A stretch of DNA of 64,000 bases, from NCBI RefSeq assembly GCF_905147365.1, contig NC_056428.1, forward strand, positions 36,499,001 to 36,563,000. The letters are read 5' to 3'. A model generated the notes under the pieces. The model searched no databases. It worked only from the letters and a program-made list of their open reading frames with translations, and was not told where the DNA came from. This document shows, in pieces, positions 42,798 through 55,006 of the stretch (the first letter of the stretch is position 1; every line of letters starts with the position of its first letter). The position numbers were made by a program, and so were the translations under genes. This DNA is from Aricia agestis (Eukaryota > Arthropoda > Insecta > Lepidoptera > Lycaenidae).

Positions 42798-45790
42798 TGA
42801 CACATTATAATATTATTATCAAATATTTTGCCGTGCTTTAGGGTAAAATTAAGGTTTTTAGATTTAGGGTTGAGTATGTAAGGTTAGAAACTTGGCTCTA
42901 CATGAGATCTCACTACTTCTTGACACGACAAACTATAATATTATGTTCTCACCTTGGCAACATTTTTACATGAAAATGTTCTTAGTGGGATAATTAAGTC
43001 TTAAAATCACCATTATAAATAAGGTTTTAAGCTGTTTTACCCACTTCTCTATTTTTATAAGTAATATAGGCATCATAAAAAACTAATCAAAAAATACAAA
43101 GCACTTTAACCCGTGAGTTACAAGAAACCGTGCCAATAAGAACCAGGCGTCAACCCTAGAGCCTAGAGTGTTTACAGGGGTTGTGTACGTTGTGTTATTG
43201 CATTAACCGCAACAACAAACACGAGTGCGCTCCCAGTGTAAATACATGGGCCGCTGGCGGCTAACCAGTCAGCGAGACTGGTCGAATTGACCGAACTGGG
43301 GCCCGATTCTCAGGTCTCGAATGTCATTTCGATCGCAGGCTGTCGCAATGCAATGCAGTCTGCTCGCCAACGAGCAGCCTGCGATCGAAGCGAGATTCGA
43401 GGCATAAGAACACTTCACAACTCGAATCTGGGTTCGGTTGACTCATTCGAATAGGTAATAATCGAACCACAGCGTAAAGTACATAATATTATGACATTCT
43501 ATAATATGTAAGAATCGGATCTGTAGGAAGTAATATAAAAGTAGGTATGAACTCGTATTTACTGGGTAGTGGGTAGGTATTTGTATTTAGACTAGTTTCA
43601 AGGGGGAAAAAACAACATCAATTTAATAACGCAACCACATGTTTGTTCTAAGAAATAATTTACGAAACAGAAAAAACTTTTTACGTCCACATAGCGACAA
43701 CTGAGCAACATTACGAAATATACGAATGCTAAATTGATTATCATATTTTAACGTTTTGCGAGGGCTCGTCTGGGCTCTAAGCCAACCCTCTGTTCTTTTA
43801 TCACTAACTTTGCGGTTCTCGCAATAATAAGATAAAACAGTTTTTTATTTACACAGACATTTTATGACTTGTTCCGAGGCGGAGCATTGCTTGGATATTA
43901 TAATAATTACGGGTCAGCCAAGTTCATCTGTTATAAACTCTTTGGTAAACAACTTTAATATATTCTACTAGATATACTACAACATCGTTGGTTCGACATT
44001 CGCGCGGAACTCTACAATATTATCCATAGAAAATTTCATCAAAATCGGTTAAGCAGCTTAGGCGTAAACAACAGACATACGGAATGATAGACAGTTTCGC
44101 ATATTCGTTTGGACTATAGATATTAGATATTGGTATCTACTTGCCATCAATGCGGAGTAATGCGAAGCCCTCTGAAGTATAAGAATTAAGATTTTACATT
44201 ATATTTTCTTTATTCTTTTTGCTAAGGAACGTAGAATAGGGCGAGGCTTCGGGAGTCCGTGGGTTTAAGATTGTTCAAATTGTTCCCATTGCTTTTTTCA
44301 TTAAGTCGACTCATATAATATACTAACCTCATGGTTCCAACATTATGTTAACTGCGATACGTGTTATTAGTAATAACATATTATTTTAACATTATACATA
44401 ATAATATATGTTATGTACATTTAACCTATGTGCGATCAATTTCCATAAAATAACAAACGATATTCGCATGAGCAGGCACATATTAATGATGAATCGATTT
44501 GACTTGTGCTGCGTCCAACGATAGTTCTTGAAATTATGGCAACTCACTGGGTTTTGTTTCTCTTTCTCTACTAAGACAAACTGAGTCATTCTTAGCTATA
44601 CTAGGTACCTAATGATTTAAGTACCTTTCAGTATAGTGTGTCAGTGAAATTAGATACCAATTAATTAATCGTGTACAAATACGTATTCATAATTCGTGAA
44701 ATGCTTTATTTTCCGTCTAAAAGACTCTAGTTTTCTTAAATATTTTAATACATTCTTACCTGATATTATGTGTTTATGGATAAAATCTTTTAGGAACTTT
44801 GGTACAAATTACAACTTAAAAGCCTAACTGATCGAACTCGATCTCACTTGAGTGCTAAATTTCCTAACGCTCTTGAATCTAAAATAATTATTTTACAATA
44901 TTCACAACAATAAATCTTTGAATCTTTGATAACAATCCCTACCTACCATCGATGACCACTAGTTCAGGTGCTTGCCTTGTCACGAGAACCACGTATATAA
45001 GTACTTAACAGTTCATTGATTATTCTGGTGGTGTCAGAAACGATACATAAGGCCGTAAAGTACTTTGCGCCTTCTATACACGGGCTTTATGTTAGAAGCC
45101 TCGTGCTTGTCACACATTGAAATGCAACGCATGTTTGTTTACGATATTTTCCTTCAACGAACCGACGACATTGACCTAGTCGAATGTACGTGAAAATTGA
45201 ATTAATATCTAAAATATTTATCGAGCTAGCTGAGGTCAGACTCAAGAGCCTTCAGGTATTAAGCCATTCTTTAGTGGAAATTATAAACTCAAACTTTTTT
45301 ATTCAGAATAAATAAAAATACAAAGTTTGCAATCTAAACGACTTGAATTTCTAGGACGATTTTGTTCTCCTAGTTTTGTGTTCAAATTATAATTGATATC
45401 AATTTGAAAGATCATCTCTAATGAAATCCAACGTCATAAAATTGGAATCCAAGTTATACTCGAGGGCACGACAGCCTTTTAGCACTCTCTCCGTGCTGAG
45501 CTTGGACAATTCTAAATTCATTCAACGTCAAGGGTAACAAAACTTTTGTAATGTTCATTCAAAACTTTTGTAATGTTCATTCAAAACTTTCAACCACACA
45601 ATTTAACTGTATCGTGGAAGACGTCGCACTCGGCTTTGTTAATATTTATTTATACAGCGAGTAGTGTATCTAGTGACAATAGATGCGCGGTAACTTGTTG
45701 CGAAATGTATTTCTAAAGCGCATATTTAAATGAGCTATACGGTGTGCCTTCTGACGTACTTGTTGTTGTATCTATGACGATATATTTTGA
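42798..45790. other. No gene recognised
   Basis: Three kb of AT-rich sequence with no repeat family shared inside the window except small items: a GC hairpin gcagcctgcgatcgaagc near 43,375 and a direct 25-bp duplication (aaaacttttgtaatgttcat) at 45,538-45,590. Confidence 0.3.
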
Positions 45791-46023
45791 CTAGATAGCG
45801 CCCGAAACTCGGTTGCGCCAAAACTCTTTCATCACGCGGGAACCGTACATTTTACCGGGACTAGAAGTATCCTATGTTTTTTCCCGAGACTCAAAATATT
45901 TTGAGAAGAAATTTAGCATAATTATATACATTCATGCTCAGCAAAATCGGCGGTTTCGGCGTGAAGAGATAACAGACAAACAGACAGATACACTTTCGAA
46001 TTAAATTATAATATTGATATGGA
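45791..46023 (-). mobile_element. Complete Helitron-like GTCT element, 233 bp
   Basis: On the minus strand it starts TCCATATCAATATTATAA and ends gggcgctatCTAG, with flanking A and T as expected. Contains acagacaaacagacagatac. Confidence 0.7.
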
Positions 46024-46979
46024 TAGTTTACTCCGCTGTCAACATTCGAATGGACTAAAGGCGAAATTCACATATTAATATATTTAAGTCGATTTTAATT
46101 TTAAAATGATTACAAAAAAAAAAAACTTTTAAGAAAAGGAGTGGTAGCATGATAGTAGTATCACTTTTTACCCTCCATTCGATAAGATATTATAAAAGTT
46201 GACATATACTTCTTGCAAAGCTTTTCACCGCAATCGGGTCAAATTTTACGATTTTGTTTACTACAGTCTTATACATAAATATAGGATTTTCACACATCAG
46301 GATTATACAACCAATAACTGAACATGTTCAACAAGGGGAATGTGCAGCTGACACATATTTCCACCAAATACTCTGGTTCACAAGTGCCATTCTCCTCAAA
46401 ACCTGATCTCCAGCACCGAAAATTATGATTTCGGGCTCATTCGTATTAATAGGAATAAAAAAATAGTCTGTTTTTCGATTGATGTGACAGCCTAAAATTT
46501 TAAACTAGAATTTTCATCTGTATGAGAATTTAAATCTAAGTATCAGGTAACAACAAATACTCGTAAAATTATATATGTTATGAGTAAATTGAAATAGCAC
46601 GCACTGCTTGGTCTTTAGCTAGTGAAATTTGGAAGCTGAAGGGTTTTTATGAGGCTTTCATGTTGTCAAAGTTCAAAGCGACTACGTCAGTCAGCTTTCC
46701 CGCAGGCTGAGTGATGACTGATGACTGTCCGGTTTTATAAATGTCTAACTGGAAAGCTCCACAATATAAGTACGTTCACGCAAGTCCGCCCGCGTAAATA
46801 AACATGAACCGTTTACCGTACATTTTCCCAAAGTAAATGTAGCCTTTGTCCTTTCTCGGCGTTTTACTCTATATCTGTGCCAAATTACATTACAATCGGT
46901 TGAGTGGCAAACCACTCTATTTAACACTCGATCTTGCAAATTTGATCAGTTCGCGACAAGCAAACTCTAAACTCTAAAG

Positions 46980-47176
46980 CAGAGGTTCCCAAACTTATTT
47001 TGTGTACTGCCCACTTTGAGAACAATTTATGTTTTAGCGGCCCCCTTGTTTCAATTTAAAATGCATCCAGAAGAAATAAATAACCCCCCAAACCTCTACA
47101 CAACGCACCCCCTTTTTTCTGGGTTAGACCTCCAGCGCCCACAAGGGGGCATTATCGCCCAATTAGGGAAAAACTG
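46980..47176. mobile_element. hAT-type non-autonomous element, 197 bp
   Basis: Starts cagaggttcccaaactt and ends attagggaaaaactg. The flanking 8-mers ctctaaag and ctctaaac match at 7 of 8 positions, as for a hAT duplication. Confidence 0.65.
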
Positions 47177-47687
47177 CTCTAAACCTTCTTCAATTCATCA
47201 TAATATTAAAGAAAAGATATATTTTTATACAGCAGACAATAAAAATTGGGCTCTCGCCCACTTCTTTTCTTTTGTTTTCATTCAACAAACCATTTCATAA
47301 TGGTATTTTACCAGTCGATCTAATTCATAATATTATGTTTACAATAAGTTATTCCCAAAACTTTTTGTCGAATCTTTTTTCATAAACTTCTTCATACTTT
47401 TTATTTATGAATGGGAGTTTGCAGCTATTATGTACCAGAATTCGCAATATTTCCTTCGAAATGCATATTTTATTGAAATTTGTATTGAGAGTTCGCAATA
47501 AAATTTTAATAATTATTCTTTCGTACAATCAGTTACTGTTATTGTCGACGACAAATGGTTTCTATATCTTTTCTTGTTTGTTTATGCGTTTGTTTTTACC
47601 GTTCTTTCTTTTTAGATCGTTAGGAAGTTGCAAAAACATGTAACAATCATAAGGACAGCTATTTATGGGCTGTAATCTACGCTGTAA

Positions 47688-48368
47688 TCTATACTAATAT
47701 TATAATTGGGAAGAGTTTGTTTGTTTGTTTGTTTATTTGAACGCGCTAATCTCAGGAACTACTGGTCCGATTTGAAAAATTCTTTCAGTGTTAGATATTC
47801 CATTGATCGAGAAAGGTTATAAGCTATATTTTATCACGCTAAGACTAATAGGAGCAAAGAAATAGAGGAAAATGTGAAAAAAACGGGGGAAATTGTATGA
47901 AAGGGCCTATTTGCACGCGCTAATCTCAGGAACTGTTTATCCGATTTGAAAAATTCTTTCAATGTTAGATAGCCCATTCATCGAGGTAGGCTATATGGCT
48001 ATATGCTATATTTTATCACGCTAAAACTAATAAGAGCGAAGAAATAGATGAAAATGTGGAAAAATTATATGGAAAAAAACGGGGGAAATTATATGGAATT
48101 GCTTATTATATTATGAACTACTCGAGCAATTTTTATGTTATTTGGCAAACATGAAGAATAGACCACGTGAAGGGAAATATACTATTTTTTGCTGCAAAAT
48201 GTACGGTTGCGTGAAATCCTAAATTACGCAAGCGAAGACGTGCGAAACATCTATATATAATAAAATCGTAGGAAAGTCAATTCTGTATATTGAATATTTA
48301 GTACAATAAATAATACTTGGGGTGTGATCTACTATGCTAACGCGGACGAAGTCGCGGGCAACAGCTAG
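47688..48368 (+). mobile_element. Helitron-like composite
   Basis: Starts TCTATACTAATATTATAATT after A, contains a tgtttgtttgtttgttt run and two to three monomers of the ctcaggaactactgg family, a degenerate hairpin near 48,230, and a second unit ending gcggacgaagtcgcgggcaa cagCTAG|T. No open frame. Confidence 0.7.
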
Positions 48369-48370
48369 TA

Positions 48371-48633
48371 TACAGTGTGTAACAAAAACTAGTGATAATA
48401 CTTTAGGGTGTGTACATGTTCCTTGTAGAGAGTTCACTGTGAAAGTAGCAGCTCTAAAAGACGAACATTTTTTTTCACTTTTGTATGGGCAAGGGCCCGA
48501 GCGTCACGAGTTTCCCCATACAAAAGTGAAAAAAAATTTTGGTCTTTCAGCGCTGTTACTTTCTCAGTGAACTCTCTACAAGGAACACGTACACACCCTA
48601 AAGTATTATCACTTAATTTTGTTACACCCTGTA
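48371..48633. mobile_element. TACAGGGTGTAAC palindromic MITE, full length
   Basis: 263 bases. The two halves are nearly exact inverse copies (cacttttgtatgggcaaggg / cccatacaaaagtgaaaaaa at the centre). Ends tacagtgtgtaac / gttacaccctgta. It lies three bases after a Helitron-like CTAG end. Confidence 0.85.
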
Positions 48634-48742
48634 TAATATAATTGTTTGTTAAAAAAACCAAACCTTTAACAAATAAGAAAAATTAAAGAATATCGTAGTA
48701 GAATTAAACTATAAAGTATAACCAGTAGTAGTAGTAACTTTA

Positions 48743-49005
48743 TACAGGGTGTAACAAAAATAAGTGATAATACTTTAGGGTGTGTACGTGTTCCTTGTAG
48801 AGAGTTCACTGTGAAAGTAGCAGCGCTGAAAGACGAATTTTTTTTTTCACTTTTGTATGGGCAAGGGCTCGAGAGTCACGAGTTTCCCCATACAAAAGTG
48901 AAAAAAAATTTCGTCTTTCAGCGCTGCTACTTTCACAGTGAACTCTCTACAAGGAACACGTACACGCCCTAAAGTATTATCACTTATTTTTTGTTACACA
49001 CTGTA
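48743..49005. mobile_element. TACAGGGTGTAAC palindromic MITE, full length
   Basis: Same structure as 48,371-48,633, 110 bases away. Arms of about 125 bases with few mismatches. TA at both flanks. Confidence 0.87.
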
Positions 49006-49251
49006 TATGCAAGACAAAGGCAGATAAAAAATACAGCCACATATAAAATCTCCTTTTTGGAAGTCGGTAAAAAGACGAACGGGAAACGAGTAACGACAGA
49101 GAAATCTTCGAAAACAAGAACACTGAAAAGACCATTAGTGTACCTAATACGCTAAACGACACAGATTGGTGATGGTTGTTAACATTTAACATGCGCTTCA
49201 CAATACAAAACAACCGCATTAGGGACGGCCCTGATATACGAGTATAAAGGT

Positions 49252-49441
49252 GCCGGTTGACAGCGGGCGACATGAAGCGGCGCCAGACGACGTGTCGTCG
49301 CAATACTTCTGCTTTCTATGTATTTCTATGAAAAGTGTCGCTAGCTTCGTGTCGCTAGCTGCGGAGGCTATTTCATAAAAATACATAGACACCAGTAGCG
49401 TCGCGACGACACGTCGTCTGCTGGCGCTTCGTGTAGCCGAC
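49252..49441. mobile_element. GC-rich MITE
   Basis: Inverted blocks gccagacgacgtgtcgtcgc and gcgacgacacgtcgtctgct, with gccggttgaca / tgtagccga near the ends. About 190 bases. Confidence 0.65.
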
Positions 49442-49711
49442 TTCCAACTTGTACCTTAAAGTAAAACATCTCGTGACGTAGTTTATTGAATAATAGATCT
49501 CTCTATGGCATTCACGGATATATTTAAATGAAGACAAGTGGATGAAGTGGGTAACTTACATTTTATAACGTAAGGTCAATGATGTTTCCTTTATTTATTG
49601 AAATCGAACAATTTTCGTAACCTACTCCATCATCTGGCTAAAATATCTGGTTATAGGTACATAAAATCTGTATTTTTGATTCCCAATAAATTTTTCGGAG
49701 CCTCCATTTAT

Positions 49712-50036
49712 GCAAAAAAGAGTTCCGTACAATTATAGACCAAAATTTTACCAAAAGTAAACATTTCAAGTGCACGCCTGTTGCCATTATTGATATCGAG
49801 TAAAAAATAGCAAAAGAAATCAAGTTTGTTGTATATAACGGGGGCTGTTAAATATTTAATTTATTTTGTTTTTAGTATTTATTGTTATAGCGGCAACAGA
49901 TATACTTACACAAACTGAAAATTTCACAAGTACGTATAGCTATGGCGGTTCTTGAGATATAGCCTGGAGACAGACTATATTTCAAATCTTAGTAATAGGG
50001 TCCCGTTTTTAGCCTTTGGGTACGGAACTCTAAAAA
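49712..50036 (+). repeat. CGGCCAAGT family element, partial
   Basis: ttccgtacaattatagacca at the left, a middle matching 56,440-56,760 (tagcggcaacagatatac), ending agcctttgggtacggaactc. The GTCT run is lost. Confidence 0.6.
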
Positions 50037-50323
50037 ACGTCAATTTTCATATTGTTAGTTACACGCTTCATCCACCAATGTCTCTAAACGTTTCCAGTTT
50101 ATCTTTAGAACAGTGACGGTATTTGCATTCGTACCGAGCGTCCATGGCAATACCAATTAGATATTATACTCGAACAAACAGACCATTGTGCAGATTAACT
50201 GCTGCAGAAATTAGGTTAATTGGTTTGAGGCTATTGATATTTTTTAATAGAGAAATTAAGTGGTCATCGGCAAAGAACGAAAGGGTGAGATTGTAATCAA
50301 TAACATTTGTAGTACAACCAGCC

Positions 50324-51766
50324 ATGCTGCCGTTGCAAGCTGTTGAGTATGGAAGTGGCCAGGAACTTATTTCCTTTTCAGCCATAGATGTTCATAATGT
50401 TTTGAAAGATATGAAGCGAGGTAAGTCACCTGGCCATGATGGGCTCAGTATCGAGCACCTGCAACATGCTGGACCCCATATAAATAGAATACTAGGTATG
50501 TTGTTTACACTTTGTTTGCGTCATTCATATTTGCCTCAGGATCTTATAAAAACGATAGTGGTTCCAGTTGTAAAAAACCCTACTGGTGACACATCGGATA
50601 AACAGAACTATAGACCAATTTCATTGGCCACAATCATGGCTAAGGTTTTGGATGGCTTACTAAATAAACATTTGGATAGAATTACAACATTATTACAAGA
50701 TACACAATTTGGTTTTAGACCAGGCCTCTCTACGGAAAGTGCTATATTAGCTCTAAAGCATACAGTTAATTATTATGTTTCTAGAAAAACTCCTGTTTAT
50801 GCTTGCTTCCTAGACTTGTCCAAAGCATTTGATAGGGTTTTATATGACAAGCTGTGGAATAAGCTAGTGAAGGCTGGGTTGTCTCCAGATATTATTAAAA
50901 TTTTTTCATACTGGTACAACAACCAAAAAAATGTTGTAAAATGGGGAAATTCATACTCTGTTGAGTATAATATGAGATGTGGCTTGAGACAGGGGGGATT
51001 AACCTCTCCTCGCCTGTTCAATATATATGTAAATGACCTGATCGAGGAGCTTAGCAAAACACATGTCGGATGCTTTATTGATGATGTGTGTGTAAATAAT
51101 CTTAGCTATGCTGACGACATGGTTTTGCTGAGTCCCTCGATTGGGGGACTTCGAGTACTTCTGAAGACCTGCGAGTCTTATGCTGTGTCACACGGTTTAA
51201 AGTATAATGCAAAAAAGAGTGAGTTTATGTTATTTAAATGTCAGAATAAAGGACCTTCCACAATACCCCCACTCACCATAGACTCAGAAACTTTAAACCG
51301 TGTCACACAGTTTAAATACTTGGGTCATGTAGTCACTGAAGACCTATGTGATGAATTTGATGTGGAAAGGGAACGTAGGGCATTGGCGGTTCGTGGCAAT
51401 ATGTTGGCACACAGATTTGCTCGGTGCACAGCTGAGATTAAGATCACTCTTTTTAAAGCATATTGCCAGACATTTTACACGAGCAGTCTGTGGGCCAAAT
51501 ATACACAGAAGTCTTACAATGCCCTGCGTATTCAATACAACAACATCTTCAGGGCTTTGTTCCGGCTGCCTCGCTACTGTAGTGCATCAGGTATGTTTGC
51601 AGATGCCGGTGTAGATGACTTTTATGCACTAATGAGGAAAAAGGTCGCCTCACTAGTAAACAGAGTGCGGGGGAGCTCGAACAAAGTCCTGAGGATGGTT
51701 AGTGAAAGCTTAGATTCAGTCTTGGTGGACAGGTTCATTGAACTTCATGTTATGAAGTCTCAATGA
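50324..51766 (+). CDS. Reverse transcriptase of a 5'-truncated non-LTR retrotransposon
   Basis: 480 uninterrupted codons. Fingers and palm motifs in order: GKSPGHDGLSIEHL (about residue 33), NYRPISLATIMAKVLD (about 95), CFLDLSKAFDRV (about 160), GLRQGGLTSPRLFNIYVND (about 222), LSYADDMVLLS (about 262, catalytic YADD), HGLKYNAKKSEFM. A C-terminal Arg-rich stretch ends HVMKSQ-stop. No apurinic endonuclease domain precedes it; upstream frames carry stops, so the element is truncated at its 5' side. The general pattern fits the CR1/Jockey/L2 group; the clade is not resolved. It copies element RNA at the target site when complete. Confidence 0.88.
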   Translation: MLPLQAVEYGSGQELISFSAIDVHNVLKDMKRGKSPGHDGLSIEHLQHAGPHINRILGMLFTLCLRHSYLPQDLIKTIVVPVVKNPTGDTSDKQNYRPISLATIMAKVLDGLLNKHLDRITTLLQDTQFGFRPGLSTESAILALKHTVNYYVSRKTPVYACFLDLSKAFDRVLYDKLWNKLVKAGLSPDIIKIFSYWYNNQKNVVKWGNSYSVEYNMRCGLRQGGLTSPRLFNIYVNDLIEELSKTHVGCFIDDVCVNNLSYADDMVLLSPSIGGLRVLLKTCESYAVSHGLKYNAKKSEFMLFKCQNKGPSTIPPLTIDSETLNRVTQFKYLGHVVTEDLCDEFDVERERRALAVRGNMLAHRFARCTAEIKITLFKAYCQTFYTSSLWAKYTQKSYNALRIQYNNIFRALFRLPRYCSASGMFADAGVDDFYALMRKKVASLVNRVRGSSNKVLRMVSESLDSVLVDRFIELHVMKSQ

Positions 51767-51955
51767 ACCTGTCAATCATAGACTTAATTTTCTAATTTTT
51801 ATAATTTTATTTATTAAATTGTATAATTCACAATTTAATAAATACAAGTGTACTACTAACATAGTTTTTTAAGTCAAATTGTTACTAACACTATGGATCT
51901 ATGGTCTGAAAATAAATGATTTTTATTTTTATTTATTTATTATTAATAACATTTT
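51767..51955 (+). mobile_element. 3' untranslated region and tail of the LINE
   Basis: Ends ggtctgaaaataaatgattt then a TTTATT-rich run. AATAAA occurs in the last 60 bases. Such short A/T-rich repeats are usual LINE 3' ends. Confidence 0.65.
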
Positions 51956-51959
51956 TTAC

Positions 51960-52075
51960 TGTTTGGTAAAAGAAGTGGTGAGCGAGATTCTTACGGCGAT
52001 TCTTCTCGCCGGGTTATTTCCCGAACTGGCGATAGGCGTCATTGTAGGCTCGAAGTTCAAATTGTGCTGTATAAT
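51960..52075 (+). repeat. LINE-tail-like repeat, second copy
   Basis: gagcgagattcttacggcga then ttcttctcgccgggttattt; related to 11,885-12,030. Confidence 0.5.
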
Positions 52076-52080
52076 ACAAA

Positions 52081-52290
52081 TCCATACTAGCTAATATTTT
52101 AAATGCGAAAGCGTGTATGTCTGTCTGCCCGTCTGTTCTGTCTGTCTGTTACCTCTTCACGCCCAAACCGCTAAACCGATTTTGCTGTAAATTTTCATGG
52201 AGATACTTAGAGTCCCGTAAAGAACATAGGGTACTTTTGTCCCGGAAAAATGTACGGTATCCGCGCGATAATTGAGTTTTGGTGCAATTT
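52081..52290 (+). mobile_element. Helitron-like GTCT element
   Basis: Starts TCCATACTAGCTAATATTTT, then tctgtctgttacctcttcac, ccgctaaaccgattttgctg, aaaaatgtacggtatccgcg. The 3' hairpin end is missing. Confidence 0.65.
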
Positions 52291-52503
52291 GTTTTTAATA
52301 AAACACATTTTGAATTTTGATATAAATTAGCGTTAGTTTACCTGAGAGAACGGACTTCACTCGAAGTTTAAAGAGAGGATAAATAATGCGCGGTTTCCTA
52401 GGTTTAAGATTAAGGTGGGTGTTTTTATCTTCACTGAAACCTACACAATGTTTACAATAATACAGCGCACACCAGAAAACTAGGCATACACAAATATTCA
52501 AGA

Positions 52504-52746
52504 CTAGATGACAACTCCATTGCGCCTAAGTTCGTTAGTTCGGGAACCGTACATTTTTCCGGGATAAAAAGTATCCTAGTCCTTTATGTATGTAAGTAGC
52601 GGGAGTCTTTTGCCGGGACTCAAAGTATCTCCGTGCCAAATTTCAGCAAAATTGGTTCAACGGTTTGGCCGTGAAGATGTTACAGACAGACGTCCGTCTG
52701 TCTGTCTCAGACAGACACATTTTCACATTTATAATATTAGTATGGA
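52504..52746 (-). mobile_element. Helitron-like GTCT element, complete
   Basis: Minus strand: starts TCCATACTAATATTATAAAT, ends near gttgtcatCTAG. A and T flank it. Contains gacagacgtccgtctgtctg, a small palindrome in the microsatellite. Confidence 0.7.
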
Positions 52747-53569
52747 TTCTCTAAGATGGAACGATATAGCACTCACTATGAACAGGTTCATACTCATAAG
52801 CCAACAATTTATCTTTGAATTAGAGCTTTGTACAGCGATCATCGTATCAAAGGCAACCACGACTGCTTTGCTTGTGTATTTGAACATTGCTCCAGGTCAC
52901 GGAAGACCTGGAGCAATCCAGTATTCATTACGTACAATACAAATCTAATTGTTGCAAATAAAGATGTTGACAGCCTTTTCTACAGGCCTGTTGCACGGAT
53001 GTAGGTCAAAGTTAACACTGGATTATAGTAAATATCTATATATTAATACGCACGCGAAAAACGTAGGTAAATGAAATTTTGCACAGTTATAGATTATATT
53101 ATGGTGAAGGAGTCATCGAGCTAATATTATTTAACATTACACACACTACAATACGCACACTCAAGAAGATGACAGATTTTTGAGTGATAAACCTGTACAT
53201 ACGAATCATACTCTTTTATTTATGGTTGAAGTCTGTTGACAACAAGTTGACAAATTGAAAATATATATTATGATAAAGTCAAATTTTTTACAAATTAAAC
53301 GTAGTAGGTAGTCCTAATGTCGTTGAAACTAATGTCAAACTTCGACCATTGGGCGATCTCTAGTTATTGTTTATTCTTTCGTTCGTATTTATTTAAGAAA
53401 ATGCATCATATCTGAACAACAGCTGCTGAACCGATGATGATATCTGAACAACGGGTTAATTTTAGCTCTGATTGGCGCCAGTGGACCTCAGGAGTCAGGA
53501 TACCAATTGGAAACTTCGTTATTTAACTGTTTAATGGATCCTGATTCTATTTTAACGTACGTGTATAAA

Positions 53570-53764
53570 GACGTGTGGAACTCTGGGACTGCCGCGGTAA
53601 AGATTTTGTTTTATCAACTTGTGCAATTATAATTCGCATACGTCTAGTCAAAGTCTGGCAACGCCTCATCGCTATGCCGGTCAGAGTGTTAGGTTTTGTC
53701 GTAACGGAATTTCTTGATCCGGTCGCCATGCTCAAATCCCGCGATAAAAGCTATGGAATAGCTT
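53570..53764 (+). repeat. Dispersed repeat, second of two copies
   Basis: Matches 10,508-10,727: ctgggactgccgcggtaaag, attataattcgcatacgtct, cccgcgataaaagctatgga. Confidence 0.6.
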
Positions 53765-53799
53765 ATAAATTAAAACCCGATACGTAAGTATAATATTAA

Positions 53800-54317
53800 T
53801 CTATAGGTACTTAATATTATAATTGGGAAGAGTTTGTTTGTTTGAACGCGCTAATCTCTGAAACTACTGGTCCGATTCGAAAAATTATTTCAGTGTTAGA
53901 TAGCCCATTTATCGAGGAAGGCTGTAGGCTATATTTTATCGCGCTAAGACTAATAGGAGCGAAGAAATAGAGGAAAAAGGAAAAAACGGAAAAAAATATT
54001 TGAAATGGCTTATCTGAACGCGCTAATCTCAGGAACTACTGGTTCGATTTGAAAAATTCTTTCAGTGTTAGATAGCCTACTTATGAGAAAGGCTATATTT
54101 TATCACGCTAAGACTAATAGGAGAGAAGAAATTGAGGAAAGTGTGGAAAAAACGAGGGAAATTATTTTAAAGGGCTTATTTGAATGTACTGGAGCAATTT
54201 TTATGTTATTTGGCACATATGAAGAATAGACCACGTGAAAGGACATTTTTTTTTTTGTGGAAAAATGTACTGTACTAATTTCTAAATTACGCGGGCGAAG
54301 CCGCGCGGAACATCTAG
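53800..54317 (+). mobile_element. Helitron-like element with two to three monomers
   Basis: Starts TCTATAGGTACTTAATATTA after A, ends gcgggcgaagccgcgcggaa catCTAG|T. The interior repeats the ctcaggaactactggt monomer. 518 bases. Confidence 0.75.
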
Positions 54318-54373
54318 TAGGTACAATATAATTATAAGTAAAAGTAATTCTTTCAGTGCATATGGATACCCTA

Positions 54374-54425
54374 GGGCAGAAGTTCCCAAACTGTGCGCCG
54401 CGGCACCCAGGTGCGCCCTGCCCCA
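54374..54425. mobile_element. hAT-type terminus, fragment
   Basis: gcagaagttcccaaactgtg then cgccgcggcacccaggtgcg, like the left end of the element at 60,272. The right end was not located. Confidence 0.45.
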
Positions 54426-54780
54426 GGGCCTAGACTCACTAGAGCATTATAACAATGTTACAACCTTTATACATAAAGATAACAATTTGATAGTTTATCG
54501 TTCACACACAAATAGCATTCCACCCACGCCCGCAACTTTACATCGAAACTTAGAACTCGCATAGACTACATTAGACGAACCCGGAGATTTCAAACTCTAA
54601 GTTATTGGTCTGAGCGGATCAAGTTTTACACTATTCAAACAATATTTTTGGCTACCAATATCGCATATTTGCACTCGGAATTTTATATGAAACTTCTTTA
54701 TTCTTTACATAGTATATACTATATACCCAGTCCCTAATATAATACCTATTATGTAACAGACAAAGAGTAATTGACCCAAA

Positions 54781-55006
54781 AGCTATGTTCACACTGTGCA
54801 CTTTCATCTTAAATTTTCGTCATCAACTTTCATATTGGCGCATTCAATGCGTCAAGGAACGCAACGCCAATATTGTCATTTTTGATGTTTTGGATACGGT
54901 CAGAGGGCATGCGTCGCGGGCATGCCTCACGTTCGCTGTAGACTGCGCTATAACGCACGCCTTTGACGAACAGAAAAAGGCACAGTGTGAACAAAGCTAT
55001 AGATCA
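54781..55006. mobile_element. MITE with TTCACACTGTGC ends
   Basis: agctatgttcacactgtgca at the left and gcacagtgtgaacaaagcta at the right. The open frame across it has no recognised domain and is ignored. Confidence 0.65.

Noticed and set aside
48334..48661. Frames of about 75 codons on both strands
   Set aside because: They lie inside palindromic MITEs; the mirrored protein sequences come from the inverted arms.
50164..50385. Antisense frame with SFFADDHLISLL, resembling a reverse transcriptase FADD motif
   Set aside because: Only one short motif and no flanking RT blocks; it partly overlaps the sense LINE frame in antisense. Chance resemblance is more likely, though a scrap of another LINE is possible.
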